This document shows, one piece after another, positions 34,441-43,459 of a DNA stretch of 64,000 nt. Each line of letters starts with the position of its first letter. Position 1 is the first letter of the stretch. The notes beneath the pieces were generated by a model. It searched no databases. It worked only from the letters and a program-made list of their open reading frames with translations, and had not been told where the DNA came from. The position numbers were made by a program, and so were the translations under genes. Source of the stretch: Bradyrhizobium elkanii WSM2783 (GTDB taxonomy: Bacteria > Pseudomonadota > Alphaproteobacteria > Rhizobiales > Xanthobacteraceae); contig NZ_AXAP01000043.1 of the NCBI RefSeq assembly GCF_000472865.1, positions 1-64,000 of the forward strand. Reading direction: 5' to 3'.

Positions 34441-35322
34441 TCAATTAAGCCGCGCCGGACGGTCGTCGTGGTCGGCGTCAGCGACACCCGGATAGCTCGG
34501 CGACGGAGTTGCCGACGTCGGGGCTCCGGTCGGCACAGCGGCCTGCGCCTCCGCGGCGCGCGCGTGGTCGCGATACGTTTTCCAGCCCCATGGCAGGCTG
34601 ATCAGATAGAGCACCGAGCCCGCGGAGATAATCTGCCAAGGATAGCTCACCAGCAGCGCGATGAAGAGCACCACCGAGACGATGACCGGCAGCAGCATTT
34701 CCGGCGGCACGCGCATACGCATGGTCTTGCCGGAGAACACCGGCAGGCGCGACACCATCAGGAACGCAATCAGCAGCGTGTAGAAGGCCGTCAGCACGGC
34801 CGGCGGCGAGGTAATGCCCAGGAAGGCCAGATAGACCGGCAGCAGGACCGTGATGGCGCCAGCCGGCGCCGGCACGCCGGTGAAATAGTTCGCCGCGAAC
34901 GCCGGCTTGTTTGGATCGTCGATCGAGGCGTTGAAGCGGGCGAGCCGCAGCCCGCCGCTGATCGCGAACACCATCGCCGCGATCCAGCCGCCATTGCCCA
35001 ATTCGTGGAGTTGCCAGAAATAGAGGATCAGGCCCGGCGCCACGCCGAAATTGACGAAATCCGCGAGACTGTCGAGCTCGGCGCCGAATTTCGACTGGCC
35101 CTTGATCAGGCGCGCAATGCGCCCGTCGATGCCGTCGAGCGCTGCCGCAAACACGATCGCGGCGACCGCGAGCTCCATCCGCCCTTCGGTCGACAGGCGG
35201 ATCGCGGTGAGGCCGGCGCAGATCGCAAGCAGCGTGATGACATTGGGCACCAGCAACCGCACCGGAATCTGGCGAAACCGCCGGCGGCGCAGTTCCGGGT
35301 ATTTGGAATCGATCGGCATCAT
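34441..35322 (-). CDS. pssA: CDP-diacylglycerol–serine O-phosphatidyltransferase (phosphatidylserine synthase)
   Basis: A 293-residue membrane enzyme with the CDP-alcohol phosphotransferase motif DGIDGRIARLIKGQSKFGAE followed by LDSLAD (the DGxxAR-x8-Gx3Dx3D pattern), and about seven to eight hydrophobic helices. It makes phosphatidylserine from CDP-diacylglycerol and serine. It lies 77 bp downstream of psd on the same strand, so the two consecutive steps to phosphatidylethanolamine are encoded together. An ATG repeat gives two possible starts one codon apart. The C-terminal 30 residues are hydrophilic and variable. Confidence 0.93.
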   Translation of the reverse strand: MMPIDSKYPELRRRRFRQIPVRLLVPNVITLLAICAGLTAIRLSTEGRMELAVAAIVFAAALDGIDGRIARLIKGQSKFGAELDSLADFVNFGVAPGLILYFWQLHELGNGGWIAAMVFAISGGLRLARFNASIDDPNKPAFAANYFTGVPAPAGAITVLLPVYLAFLGITSPPAVLTAFYTLLIAFLMVSRLPVFSGKTMRMRVPPEMLLPVIVSVVLFIALLVSYPWQIISAGSVLYLISLPWGWKTYRDHARAAEAQAAVPTGAPTSATPSPSYPGVADADHDDRPARLN

Positions 35323-35399
35323 GGCTCGCGATTATATAGCAAGCGCCGGCGCCCTCCGCCATTGCAGCGGCAAGGCGCCGCAATTGGCGGTGCCGATGG

Positions 35400-36098
35400 T
35401 TAATCGGCCCGGTACGTCCACCCCGGCTCGGGGGTGCGGAAATCGGCCAGAACGGTCTCGCCCGCGATCGCCGTCTGGCCCTCGGATACCAGCGGCTTGG
35501 TGCCTTCGGGCAGGTAGACATCGAGCCGCGAGCCGAACCGGATCAGGCCGAACCGTTCGCCGGCGCCGATCGACTGGCCTTCGCGCACGAAGGAGACGAT
35601 GCGCCGCGCCACCAGGCCTGCGATCTGGACCACGCCGATGCGGCCGTTGGGCGTCGAGATCACGAGCGAGTTGCGCTCATTGTCCTCGCTGGCCTTGTCG
35701 AGCTCCGCATTGATGAAGACGCCCGGCCGGTAGGCGATCCGGTCGATCCGCCCCGCAACCGGACTGCGGTTCACGTGACAGTTGAACACGCTCATGAAGA
35801 TCGAGACCCGCGTCAGCGGCCGGTCGCCTAGCCCCAGTTCGGCCGGCGGCAGGGCTTGGGTGATCATCGAGACGCGCCCGTCGGCGGGCGCCACCACCAG
35901 CCCGTCCCGCACCGGCGTCACCCGCACCGGATCGCGGAAGAACAGCGCGCACCAGACCGTCAGCACGGTCCCGATCCAACCCAGCGGCGTCCAGATCCAG
36001 AACAGGATCAGGCTCGCCAGCGCGAAGCCGCCGATGAACGGATAGCCCTCAGGATGAATGGGCGGAATCTGCGCGCGGATGGAATTGGCGATCGACAT
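35400..36098 (-). CDS. psd: Phosphatidylserine decarboxylase proenzyme
   Basis: A 232-residue short-form (type II) Psd with two N-terminal hydrophobic segments and the autocleavage site in IRFGSRLDVYLP, where the serine becomes the pyruvoyl group. MSVFNCHVNRSPVAG carries the conserved histidine. It converts phosphatidylserine made by PssA to phosphatidylethanolamine. The operon order on the minus strand is psd then pssA with a 77-bp gap. Upstream, the repeats at 36125 and 36189 separate it from the ABC transporter. Confidence 0.93.
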   Translation of the reverse strand: MSIANSIRAQIPPIHPEGYPFIGGFALASLILFWIWTPLGWIGTVLTVWCALFFRDPVRVTPVRDGLVVAPADGRVSMITQALPPAELGLGDRPLTRVSIFMSVFNCHVNRSPVAGRIDRIAYRPGVFINAELDKASEDNERNSLVISTPNGRIGVVQIAGLVARRIVSFVREGQSIGAGERFGLIRFGSRLDVYLPEGTKPLVSEGQTAIAGETVLADFRTPEPGWTYRAD

Positions 36099-36124
36099 CG
36101 AATCTCACTCGGTTTTCCGGTCCT

Positions 36125-36174
36125 AGAGCATGATCCGGAAAAGTGGAAACCGGTTTTCCGAAAAGATCATGCTC
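36125..36174. repeat. Dispersed AGAGCATGATC palindrome, short form
   Basis: AGAGCATGATCCGGAAAAGT at the left and AAAAGATCATGCTC at the right around GGAAACCGGTTTTCC. It lies between the ABC-transporter stop and psd start. Confidence 0.9.
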
Positions 36175-36188
36175 AAACAAAGAGATGA

Positions 36189-36224
36189 GAGCCTGATCCG
36201 ATTCCGTCTAATCGGATCAGGCTC
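36189..36224. repeat. Satellite palindrome GAGCCTGATCCGATT
   Basis: Perfect 15-nt arms GAGCCTGATCCGATT and AATCGGATCAGGCTC with a 6-nt loop, 14 bp after the dispersed repeat. The variant at 32611 and 61411 has ATCATG in place of the CCTG block. Confidence 0.9.
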
Positions 36225-36240
36225 GCGACGGAGATGGAGC

Positions 36241-38214
36241 CTATTCGGCGGCCGTCGGCAAGGACTTCTCGACGGGATCAGGCTCGGGTTCGTCGACCGG
36301 CGGCGGCTCGCGGTTCGGCGCCTCGCTTCCGTCGTCGACCATCGCCAGCTTCTCCCGCGCCTCCTCGGCCTCGCGCTGCCGGTTCCACATACTGGCATAA
36401 AGCCCGCCCTGCGCCAAAAGCCGGGGGTGGGTTCCGCGCTCGGCGATGCGGCCCTGGTCGATGACGATGATCTCGTCGGCCCCGACGATGGTCGAGAGCC
36501 GGTGCGCGATTACCAGCGAGGTGCGGTTGCGCGAGACCCGCTCGAGCGCAGCCTGGATCTCATGCTCGGTGTGGCTATCGAGCGCGGACGTCGCCTCGTC
36601 CAGCACCAGGATCGGCGGCGCCTTCAGCACCGTGCGGGCGATCGCCACCCGCTGCTTCTCGCCGCCCGACAGCTTCAGGCCGCGCTCGCCGACCTGGGTC
36701 TCGTACCCCTTCGTCGACATCCGGATGAACGCATCGATCTGCGCGAGCTTCGCCGCCTCTTCCACCTCGGCATCGTCAGCATCCCAACGGCCATACCGGA
36801 TGTTGTAGCGGATGGTGTCGTTGAACAGCACGGTGTCCTGCGGCACCATGCCGATCGAGGCCCGGAGCGAATTTTGCGTGACGTTGCGGATGTCCTGGCC
36901 GTCGATCAGGATGCTGCCGCTGGAGACGTCGTAGAGGCGGAACAACAGCCGCGAGATCGTGGACTTGCCGGCGCCCGAGGGACCGACGATCGCGACCGTC
37001 TTGCCGGCCGGCACCTCGAAGGAGAGGCCTTTCAGGATCGGGCGATCAGGCTCGTAGGCGAACCGCACATCCTCGAACCGCACGCTGCCCGCCGTCACCA
37101 CGAGCGGCTTGGCATCGGCCGCGTCCTTGATCTCCGCCTTGCGCGCCAGCACGCCGAACATCTTCTCGATGTCGATGATCGCCTGCTTGATCTCGCGATA
37201 GACCATGCCCATGAAATTGAGCGGTTGGTAGAGCTGGATCATCATGGCGTTGACCAGCACGAAATCGCCCACCGTGTTGCTGCCATTGCGGATGCCGATC
37301 GCGCACAGCAGCATGATCGCCGTCAGGCCGGCGGTGAAGATGATCGCCTGGCCGGTGTTGAGGATCGCCAGCGACGTATAGGTCTTGATGCTGGCGTGCT
37401 CATAGCGCTCCATCGAGCGGTCGTAGCGCTCGGCCTCGCGCGCCTCGGCGCCGAAATATTTCACGGTCTCGTAGTTGAGGAGCGAGTCGATCGCTTTCGT
37501 GTTCGCTTCGGTGTCGGAGTCGTTCATCTTGCGGCGGATCTCGATCCGCCACTCGGTCGCGACATAGGTGTAGTACATGAACGCCGCGACAGTGATCACG
37601 ACGACGCCGACATAGCGCCAATCGAACTGCCAAAGCAGCACGGCCGTCAATAGCGCAACCTCGACCACCGTCGGGATCAACTGCAGGATCACCATCCGCA
37701 CGATGGTCTCGATGCCGGTGCGGCCGCGTTCGAGGATGCGCGTCAGTCCGCCGGTCTTGCGTTCCAGGTGAAAGCGCAGCGACAATTCGTGCATGTGCAC
37801 GAAGGTGAGATAGGCAAGCCGCCGCACCGCATGCATGGCGACGCGGGCAAAGATGCCGTCGCGCCATTGCGTCAGCACCGCCATCAGGACACGCACCGCG
37901 CCGTACCCAGCCGTCAACAGGAGCGGCGAAGCGATCAGCCACATCGTCCAGTTCGACGATTGCAGCGGCGCGCTGGGCGTGCCGTTCAGCGCGTCGATCG
38001 CCCATTTGAAGGTGAAGGGCACTGACAGCGTCGCGAGCTTGGCGAGGAGCAGAAGCACCATCGACCACAAGACGCGCATCTTCAGATCAGTGCGGTCGCC
38101 AGGCCAGATATAGGGCCACAGATGCGCGAGCGTACCGACCAGGGTCGCCTTCTCGGCTCTGTTTGCGTCGGCAGATGACATATCGTTCAGGCGCAGTTGG
38201 GGTTGGGACGACAT
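36241..38214 (-). CDS. ABC exporter, Atm1/HMT1-type (ATP-binding and permease fusion)
   Basis: A 657-residue half transporter with a six-helix membrane domain (about residues 40-340) fused to an ATPase domain (about 380-620). Walker A is GPSGAGKST, the signature LSGGEKQRVAIAR, Walker B ILVLDEATSALD. The membrane-domain opening LWPYIWPGDRTDLKMRVLWS and GGLTRILERGRTGIETIVR are typical of the Atm1/ABCB7 group, which exports glutathione-linked sulfur or metal conjugates. The ATG at 38214 lacks a clear ribosome-binding site; a second ATG follows at 38181. It is divergent from the LOG-family gene. Confidence 0.88.
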   Translation of the reverse strand: MSSQPQLRLNDMSSADANRAEKATLVGTLAHLWPYIWPGDRTDLKMRVLWSMVLLLLAKLATLSVPFTFKWAIDALNGTPSAPLQSSNWTMWLIASPLLLTAGYGAVRVLMAVLTQWRDGIFARVAMHAVRRLAYLTFVHMHELSLRFHLERKTGGLTRILERGRTGIETIVRMVILQLIPTVVEVALLTAVLLWQFDWRYVGVVVITVAAFMYYTYVATEWRIEIRRKMNDSDTEANTKAIDSLLNYETVKYFGAEAREAERYDRSMERYEHASIKTYTSLAILNTGQAIIFTAGLTAIMLLCAIGIRNGSNTVGDFVLVNAMMIQLYQPLNFMGMVYREIKQAIIDIEKMFGVLARKAEIKDAADAKPLVVTAGSVRFEDVRFAYEPDRPILKGLSFEVPAGKTVAIVGPSGAGKSTISRLLFRLYDVSSGSILIDGQDIRNVTQNSLRASIGMVPQDTVLFNDTIRYNIRYGRWDADDAEVEEAAKLAQIDAFIRMSTKGYETQVGERGLKLSGGEKQRVAIARTVLKAPPILVLDEATSALDSHTEHEIQAALERVSRNRTSLVIAHRLSTIVGADEIIVIDQGRIAERGTHPRLLAQGGLYASMWNRQREAEEAREKLAMVDDGSEAPNREPPPVDEPEPDPVEKSLPTAAE

Positions 38215-38426
38215 TAAGCCATCGCCGACGTCAGGACGGCGCGCCGGTTCGCTGTCACGTGATTTGCATGGATCCGCATTGTGCCCGTCATATAGGGGAT
38301 TTTGACCTCGCGGAAACCCTCATGGAGTGGATCTTTCACGATTTTCAGCGATTTACGCCACTTTTACGCCACGACACGTGAAATGCCGGGCTTGACGTTT
38401 TTTTCGTTGCAGTGCCACATGAGCGG

Positions 38427-39050
38427 ATGAACCAAATCAGACCTATGAACCAGATCAAAACCGTCTGCGTCTATTGTGGCTCCGGCCCCGGCACCAGCCC
38501 CAGCTTCGTCGAAGCAGCCAACGCGCTCGGAAGGATCTTTGCCGAGAGTGATATCCGCCTCGTCTATGGCGGCGGCTCGATCGGACTGATGGGCGCGGTC
38601 GCGACCTCCACGCTCGACCATGGCGGCAAGGTCACCGGCATCATCCCGGATTTTCTCCGCGCCCGCGAGAACGCGCTCACCCGCGTCCAGGAGATGATCG
38701 TCACACCCGACATGCACGAGCGCAAGCGGCTGATGTTCGAGCGCTCGGACGCCTTCGTGGCGCTGCCCGGCGGCATCGGCACGCTGGAAGAGCTGGTCGA
38801 GCAGCTCACCTGGCAGCAGCTCGGCCGGCACACCAAGCCGGTGCTGCTCGCCAATATCGACGGCTTCTGGGAGCCGCTGCTCGCGCTGCTCGATCATATG
38901 CGCTCGACGGCCTTCATCCGCCCGACGCTGCCGCTCGAGGTGCTGACGGCCGACCGCGTCGAGGACATCGTGCCGCGCCTGCGCGCCGCTGCCGCGCGCG
39001 CGCCCGAGGCCGGCAAGGAACTCGCGCCAGACGTGGCGCGGCGACTGTAA
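38427..39050 (+). CDS. LOG-family protein (cytokinin riboside 5'-monophosphate phosphoribohydrolase type)
   Basis: A 207-residue Rossmann-like protein of the TIGR00730/LOG family. VYGGGSIGLMGAVA forms the nucleotide loop and LPGGIGTLEELVEQLTW carries the PGGxGTxxE catalytic motif. LOG enzymes release free bases from nucleoside monophosphates, including cytokinins in plants and microbes. Starts are ambiguous: GTG at 38412 and ATGs at 38427 and 38445 are in frame and none has a strong ribosome-binding site. The stop is followed directly by a dispersed repeat. It is divergent from the ABC exporter. Confidence 0.87.
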   Translation: MNQIRPMNQIKTVCVYCGSGPGTSPSFVEAANALGRIFAESDIRLVYGGGSIGLMGAVATSTLDHGGKVTGIIPDFLRARENALTRVQEMIVTPDMHERKRLMFERSDAFVALPGGIGTLEELVEQLTWQQLGRHTKPVLLANIDGFWEPLLALLDHMRSTAFIRPTLPLEVLTADRVEDIVPRLRAAAARAPEAGKELAPDVARRL

Positions 39051-39124
39051 GAGCATGATCCGGAAAAGTGGAAACCGGTTTTCCCTCGCGACAAACGCGA
39101 AGCGTTTGCGCGGAGATCATGCTC
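39050..39124. repeat. Dispersed AGAGCATGATC palindrome, long form
   Basis: Almost the same 75 bases as the copy at 32520, including the inner small palindrome. It begins inside the stop codon of the LOG gene and separates it from the convergent VOC-family gene. Confidence 0.9.
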
Positions 39125-39136
39125 CAACGAAGAGGC

Positions 39137-39514
39137 TCACTCGCTCGGAAACGTCACCGCCTCGATGCGGTTGCCGTCGGGATCGGTGACGAACGCCGCG
39201 TAGTATCTGACACGGTCGTGCGGGCGCAGGCCAGGCGCGCCGTCGGAACGGCCGCCGGCACTCAGGGCCGCGGCATGGAAGGCATCGACCTCGGCGGTTG
39301 ATTTCGCCCGCAGGCAGATGTGACTGCCCGTATCAGACGCGACCGGCTTCATGCCGGCGCGCAGGTTGATCCAGAATTCGGGATAGCTCTTGCCGAACCC
39401 GATCGTGGCCGGACGCGTGACCAGGCGCGAGAGGCCAAGCGGCGCGAACGTTGCTTCATAGAAGCGCGCGGAACGTTCGAGATCGCTCACACCGACAGAG
39501 AGATGGTCGATCAT
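39137..39514 (-). CDS. VOC-family (glyoxalase/bleomycin-resistance fold) protein
   Basis: A 125-residue protein with a paired betaalphabetabetabeta arrangement: IDHLSVGVSDLERSARFYE is the classic N-terminal half and AAFVTDPDGNRIEAVTF the C-terminal half with the metal-binding glutamate position. It could be a glyoxalase-like lyase, dioxygenase or drug-binding protein; the sequence does not decide. It is convergent with the LOG gene and followed on the same strand by nothing before the repeat at 39050. Upstream lies the REP at 39538. Confidence 0.82.
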   Translation of the reverse strand: MIDHLSVGVSDLERSARFYEATFAPLGLSRLVTRPATIGFGKSYPEFWINLRAGMKPVASDTGSHICLRAKSTAEVDAFHAAALSAGGRSDGAPGLRPHDRVRYYAAFVTDPDGNRIEAVTFPSE

Positions 39515-39537
39515 GCGTTACCCTCACCCCAGGTTCA

Positions 39538-39623
39538 CCGTCATTGCGAGGAGCGAAGCGACGAAGCAATCCATGCTTCCACGCGTGGAGAGATGGATTG
39601 CTTCGCTGCGCTCGCAATGACGG
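39538..39623. repeat. REP palindrome (CCGTCATTGCGAGGAGCG type)
   Basis: CCGTCATTGCGAGGAGCGAA...GAAGCAATCCAT and ATGGATTGCTTC...CTCGCAATGACGG are inverted arms around a variable centre. It shares both arms with the element at 22356-22440. It lies just downstream of the cimA stop. Confidence 0.9.
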
Positions 39624-39649
39624 TGTTTGCCGATGCGTCGCCGCGCCCC

Positions 39650-41248
39650 TCACCCCGTCGCGCCTGACTTCACCAGTTTGTAGAATACCGAATCCATCAA
39701 CGCCTGGAACGAAGCATCGATGATGTTCGGCGACACGCCGACCGTGGTCCAGCTTTCGCCGGTCTCGTCTTCACTCTCGATCAACACGCGCGTCACTGCC
39801 TCGGTGCCTCCATTGAGGATACGCACGCGGTAATCGATCAGTTTCAATCCCTCGATGTATTTCTGATACTTGCCGAGGTCCTTGCGCAAGGCGACGTCGA
39901 GCGCGTTGACGGGGCCGTTGCCTTCAGCGGCCGAGATCAGCCGCTCGCCCGCGACGTTGACCTTCACTACCGCGAGCGCGACCGTGACGCGCTGGCCGAG
40001 GGCATTGTCGCGCTGCTCGACATTGACGTCGAACTGCTCGACCTTGAAATATTCCGGCACCTTTCCGAGCGTACGCCGCGCCAGCAGCTCGAACGAGGCG
40101 TTGGCGGATTCATAGGCGAAGCCCGCGGCCTCGCGCTCCTTCAGCTCGGCGACGAGCCGCGTCAGCTTCGGATCGTTCTTCTCGTAGGGAATGCCGGCCC
40201 GGTCGAGCTCGGCGATGACGTTGGAGCGTCCGGCCTGGTCCGACACCAGCACCTTGCGGTGATTGCCGACGGATTCTGGCGGCACGTGCTCGTAGGTCTG
40301 TGGGTCCTTCAGCACGGCGGACGCATGGATGCCGGTCTTGGTGACGAAGGCGCTTTCGCCGACATAAGCCGCGTGCCGGTTGGGCGCGCGGTTGAGCATG
40401 TCGTCGAGCGTGCGCGACACCTTCATCAGCGTCGTCATCTTCTCTGGCGTAACGCCGATCTCAAGCTTCTCGGAGAACTCCTTCTTCAGCCTGAGCGTCG
40501 GGATCAGCGAGCAGAGATTGGCGTTGCCGCAGCGCTCCCCTAACCCGTTCAGCGTGCCCTGGATCTGGCGCACGCCGGCGCGCACCGCCGCAAGCGAGTT
40601 CGCCACCGCCTGCTCGGTATCGTTATGGGCGTGGATGCCGAGATGGCTGCCGGGGATGTGGCGCACAACGTCGCCGACGATGGTTTCGATCTCATGTGGC
40701 ATGGTGCCGCCATTGGTGTCGCACAACACCACCCAGCGCGCGCCGGACTCATAGGCGGCCTTGGCGCACGCCAGCGCGAATTCGGCGTTTTCCTTGTAGC
40801 CGTCGAAGAAATGCTCGCAATCGACCATCACCTCGCGCCCGGCAGCCGTCGCCGCGGCGACGCTGTCACGGATCGAAGCGAGGTTCTCCTCGTTCGTGGT
40901 CTCCAGCGCGACGCGCACCTGATAGGCGCTCGATTTCGCGACGAAGCAGATCGCGTCCGCCTTCGCCTCCAGGATCGTCGCCAACCCGGGATCGTTGGAC
41001 GCCGAGCGGCCTGGACGCCGCGTCATGCCGAAGGCGGTGAAGCGTGCATGGTCGAATTTCGGCTTTGCCCAGAAGAATTCGGTGTCGGTCGGGTTGGCGC
41101 CGGGATAACCGCCCTCGACATAGTCGATGCCGAGTTCGTCCAGCATCTGCGCGATCACCTGCTTATCCTGCAAGGTGAAATCGACGCCATTGGTCTGCGC
41201 GCCGTCGCGCAGGGTGGTGTCGAAGAGATAGAGACGTTCGCGGCTCAC
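39650..41248 (-). CDS. cimA: Citramalate synthase
   Basis: A 532-residue LeuA-family enzyme. The catalytic HMGL domain begins LYLFDTTLRDGAQTNGVDF and includes LGIHAHNDTEQAVANSLAA with the metal-binding histidines. A C-terminal allosteric LeuA-type dimer domain follows from about residue 400. It condenses pyruvate with acetyl-CoA to (R)-citramalate, the threonine-independent route to isoleucine. The GTG at 41248 has GGGAGG seven bases upstream and overlaps the GNAT stop as GTGA; the frame upstream has no such support. It is third in the cysS–GNAT–cimA operon. Confidence 0.93.
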   Translation of the reverse strand: MSRERLYLFDTTLRDGAQTNGVDFTLQDKQVIAQMLDELGIDYVEGGYPGANPTDTEFFWAKPKFDHARFTAFGMTRRPGRSASNDPGLATILEAKADAICFVAKSSAYQVRVALETTNEENLASIRDSVAAATAAGREVMVDCEHFFDGYKENAEFALACAKAAYESGARWVVLCDTNGGTMPHEIETIVGDVVRHIPGSHLGIHAHNDTEQAVANSLAAVRAGVRQIQGTLNGLGERCGNANLCSLIPTLRLKKEFSEKLEIGVTPEKMTTLMKVSRTLDDMLNRAPNRHAAYVGESAFVTKTGIHASAVLKDPQTYEHVPPESVGNHRKVLVSDQAGRSNVIAELDRAGIPYEKNDPKLTRLVAELKEREAAGFAYESANASFELLARRTLGKVPEYFKVEQFDVNVEQRDNALGQRVTVALAVVKVNVAGERLISAAEGNGPVNALDVALRKDLGKYQKYIEGLKLIDYRVRILNGGTEAVTRVLIESEDETGESWTTVGVSPNIIDASFQALMDSVFYKLVKSGATG

Positions 41249-41760
41249 GGCGTGCCTCCCGCTGCAGTGCCATTCGCCAGCGTCTTCTGCATCGTGGTGT
41301 TGGCGAGCCACTCGCCCTCAATACTCACGCTGTTGCGCTGCTTGGCGACGTAGCCGCGCTTGCGGAAGAAATCGAGCGCGTTGTCGCTGGCATCGACCGA
41401 AAGCGTCTTGGTGCCGCGCGCGCCGGCGAGCTTTTCCAGCGCGTCGCACAGCATCGCGCCGACGCCCTGCCCGGCCACGCTCGGATGCACGTAGAGCATG
41501 TCGATCTGGTTGTTGTTCTTCAGCGAAGCAAAGCCGACCGGCGAATTCTGGATGGTTGCGATCAGCGTCAACTCCCCGGCGAGCTTCTTGCCGAAGGCCA
41601 CCTCGTCATCAGCCAGGGCTGCCCAGGCTTCCTGCTGCGTCTCGCCGTAGTCGTCGCCGGTCAGTTCCTGGATCGCGGCCACGAAGATCGCCGCCAGCAT
41701 CGGCGTATCCGCCGGCAGGAACGGTCGCAGTCCGGGTTGTGGGAGTGCCTGTGCCATCAT
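41245..41760 (-). CDS. GNAT-family N-acetyltransferase
   Basis: A 171-residue GNAT protein with the acetyl-CoA loop in MLYVHPSVAGQGVGAMLCDALE (V/I-x-P-x-x-x-G-x-G-x-x) and a final FFRKRGYV strand. It probably acetylates a small-molecule or protein amine; the acceptor is unknown. The ATG at 41760 overlaps the cysS stop as ATGA, and its own stop overlaps the cimA start as GTGA, so all three genes are coupled translationally. Confidence 0.85.
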   Translation of the reverse strand: MMAQALPQPGLRPFLPADTPMLAAIFVAAIQELTGDDYGETQQEAWAALADDEVAFGKKLAGELTLIATIQNSPVGFASLKNNNQIDMLYVHPSVAGQGVGAMLCDALEKLAGARGTKTLSVDASDNALDFFRKRGYVAKQRNSVSIEGEWLANTTMQKTLANGTAAGGTP

Positions 41761-43169
41761 GCCAACTCCCATGTGGTCACGGGTTTGCCATCGGCCCCCT
41801 TGCCGTCTTTCAGCACGACGCCCTTGGCCGCAAGCTCGTCGCGGATGCGATCGGACTCCTTGAAATCCTTCCGCGCACGTGCGGCCGCACGATCCAAGAT
41901 CAGGCCTTCAACCCATTTCGGATCGATGCCACTCGCCTGCTGCTTGCGGCCCTTCCATTCCGCAGCACTCTGGCCGAGGAAGCCCAGGAAGCGGAGCGAT
42001 GCCGCAAAAGTGCCGCGCGCCTCTCCATCGCTCACAGCCGCATTCCGCAACCCGTGCAGCGCCGTGATCGTCTGCGCCGTGTTGAGGTCGTCGGACAATG
42101 CCTCGACCACGCCCTCAGCCGGCCGATCGCCCACGGCATCTGCTGCCACGGCGTACCAGTCGTCGAGCGTCCTGGCGCTTTCTTCCAATCCCTTTAGCGT
42201 CCAGTCGATCGGCGAGCGATAGTGCGTCTTGAGCATGTTCAGGCGCAGCACTTCGCCCGGCCAATCCGCCAGCAACTCCCTGATCGTGACGAAGTTGCCG
42301 AGCGACTTCGACATCTTCTCGCCTTCGACCTGCAGGAAGCCGTTGTGCATCCAGGTGTTCGCCATGCGCGCTTCGTGGAAGGCGCAGCAGCTTTGCGCGA
42401 GCTCGTTCTCATGATGCGGGAACACGAGGTCGATGCCGCCGCCATGGATGTCGAACTGCTCGCCGAGATGCTTCCACGCCATTGCCGAGCATTCGATATG
42501 CCAGCCCGGACGGCCCGGCACAGCGATGCCTGACGGTGACGGCCACGACGGCTCGCCGGGCTTGGACGGCTTCCACAGCACGAAATCGGTGTTGTCGCGC
42601 TTGTAGGGAGCAACGTCGACGCGGGCGCCCGCGATCATCTCGTCCAGCGAGCGGTTGGCGAGCGCGCCGTAACGCGGCAGCACGCCATTGGCGGCGTTCA
42701 TCGCCTGCGGCGAGAACAGCACGTGGTCTTCGGCGACATAGGCAAAACCGTCCGCGACCAGCTTTTCGATCAGCACACGCATCTCCGCGATGTGCTCCGT
42801 CGCGCGCGGCTCGACGGTGGGGCGCAACGCGCCGAGCGCGTCGACGTCCTCGTGAAACTGGCGCTCCGTCTGCTCGGTGACCTTGCGGATCGCCTCGTTC
42901 AGCGGCAGGCCGGGATAATCCCGCGCAGCGCGGTCGTTGATCTTGTCGTCGACGTCGGTGACGTTCCGGACATATTTGACGCGGTTCTCGCCATAGACGT
43001 GCCGCAGCAAGCGGAACAGCACGTCGAAGACGATCACCGGGCGCGCGTTGCCGATATGGGCGAAGTCATAGACCGTCGGCCCGCAGACATACATGCGCAC
43101 ATTGTTGGGATCGAGCGGCACGAAGGGCCGCTTTTCCCGGGTCAATGTATCGTACAGACGCAATTGCAT
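41757..43169 (-). CDS. cysS: Cysteinyl-tRNA synthetase
   Basis: A 470-residue class I synthetase. MYVCGPTVYDFAHIGNARP holds the first zinc-binding cysteine and the HIGN form of the HIGH motif. The KMSKS signature is KMSKSLGNF, and FPHHENELAQS carries further zinc ligands. It charges tRNA-Cys. It is the first gene of the overlapping operon with a GNAT protein and cimA. A 290-bp non-coding stretch lies upstream. Confidence 0.95.
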   Translation of the reverse strand: MQLRLYDTLTREKRPFVPLDPNNVRMYVCGPTVYDFAHIGNARPVIVFDVLFRLLRHVYGENRVKYVRNVTDVDDKINDRAARDYPGLPLNEAIRKVTEQTERQFHEDVDALGALRPTVEPRATEHIAEMRVLIEKLVADGFAYVAEDHVLFSPQAMNAANGVLPRYGALANRSLDEMIAGARVDVAPYKRDNTDFVLWKPSKPGEPSWPSPSGIAVPGRPGWHIECSAMAWKHLGEQFDIHGGGIDLVFPHHENELAQSCCAFHEARMANTWMHNGFLQVEGEKMSKSLGNFVTIRELLADWPGEVLRLNMLKTHYRSPIDWTLKGLEESARTLDDWYAVAADAVGDRPAEGVVEALSDDLNTAQTITALHGLRNAAVSDGEARGTFAASLRFLGFLGQSAAEWKGRKQQASGIDPKWVEGLILDRAAARARKDFKESDRIRDELAAKGVVLKDGKGADGKPVTTWELA

Positions 43170-43459
43170 GGAATACCCGTCCCTTGTGGCCGGGTCGTCA
43201 CGTGATCTCGATGTGAGAAAAGACGGCCTCAGCCAGCGAATCGCTAGCTAATAATCTCGCGGCAAATGCTGCAGATGGCGAGGTGGCCGTTCATGGTTCC
43301 ACCATGGCGCCATCCGGGGGACGGCGTCAAGGGCTGTTTGCGCCCCTTCTGAAGGCGCTTCCGCCCCTTCCGATGATTCCAAACGCACCATGGTTAATCA
43401 TTATTAACGTATTGGGCGTAATCGGATAGGCACTGGTTCCCTTCCCCACTCGGTGCTCC

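Noticed and set aside
43394..43407. CtrA-like site TTAA-N6-TTAA upstream of the small exported protein gene
   Set aside because: CtrA needs a 7-bp spacer; here it is 6, and the sequence is a simple AT-rich palindrome.
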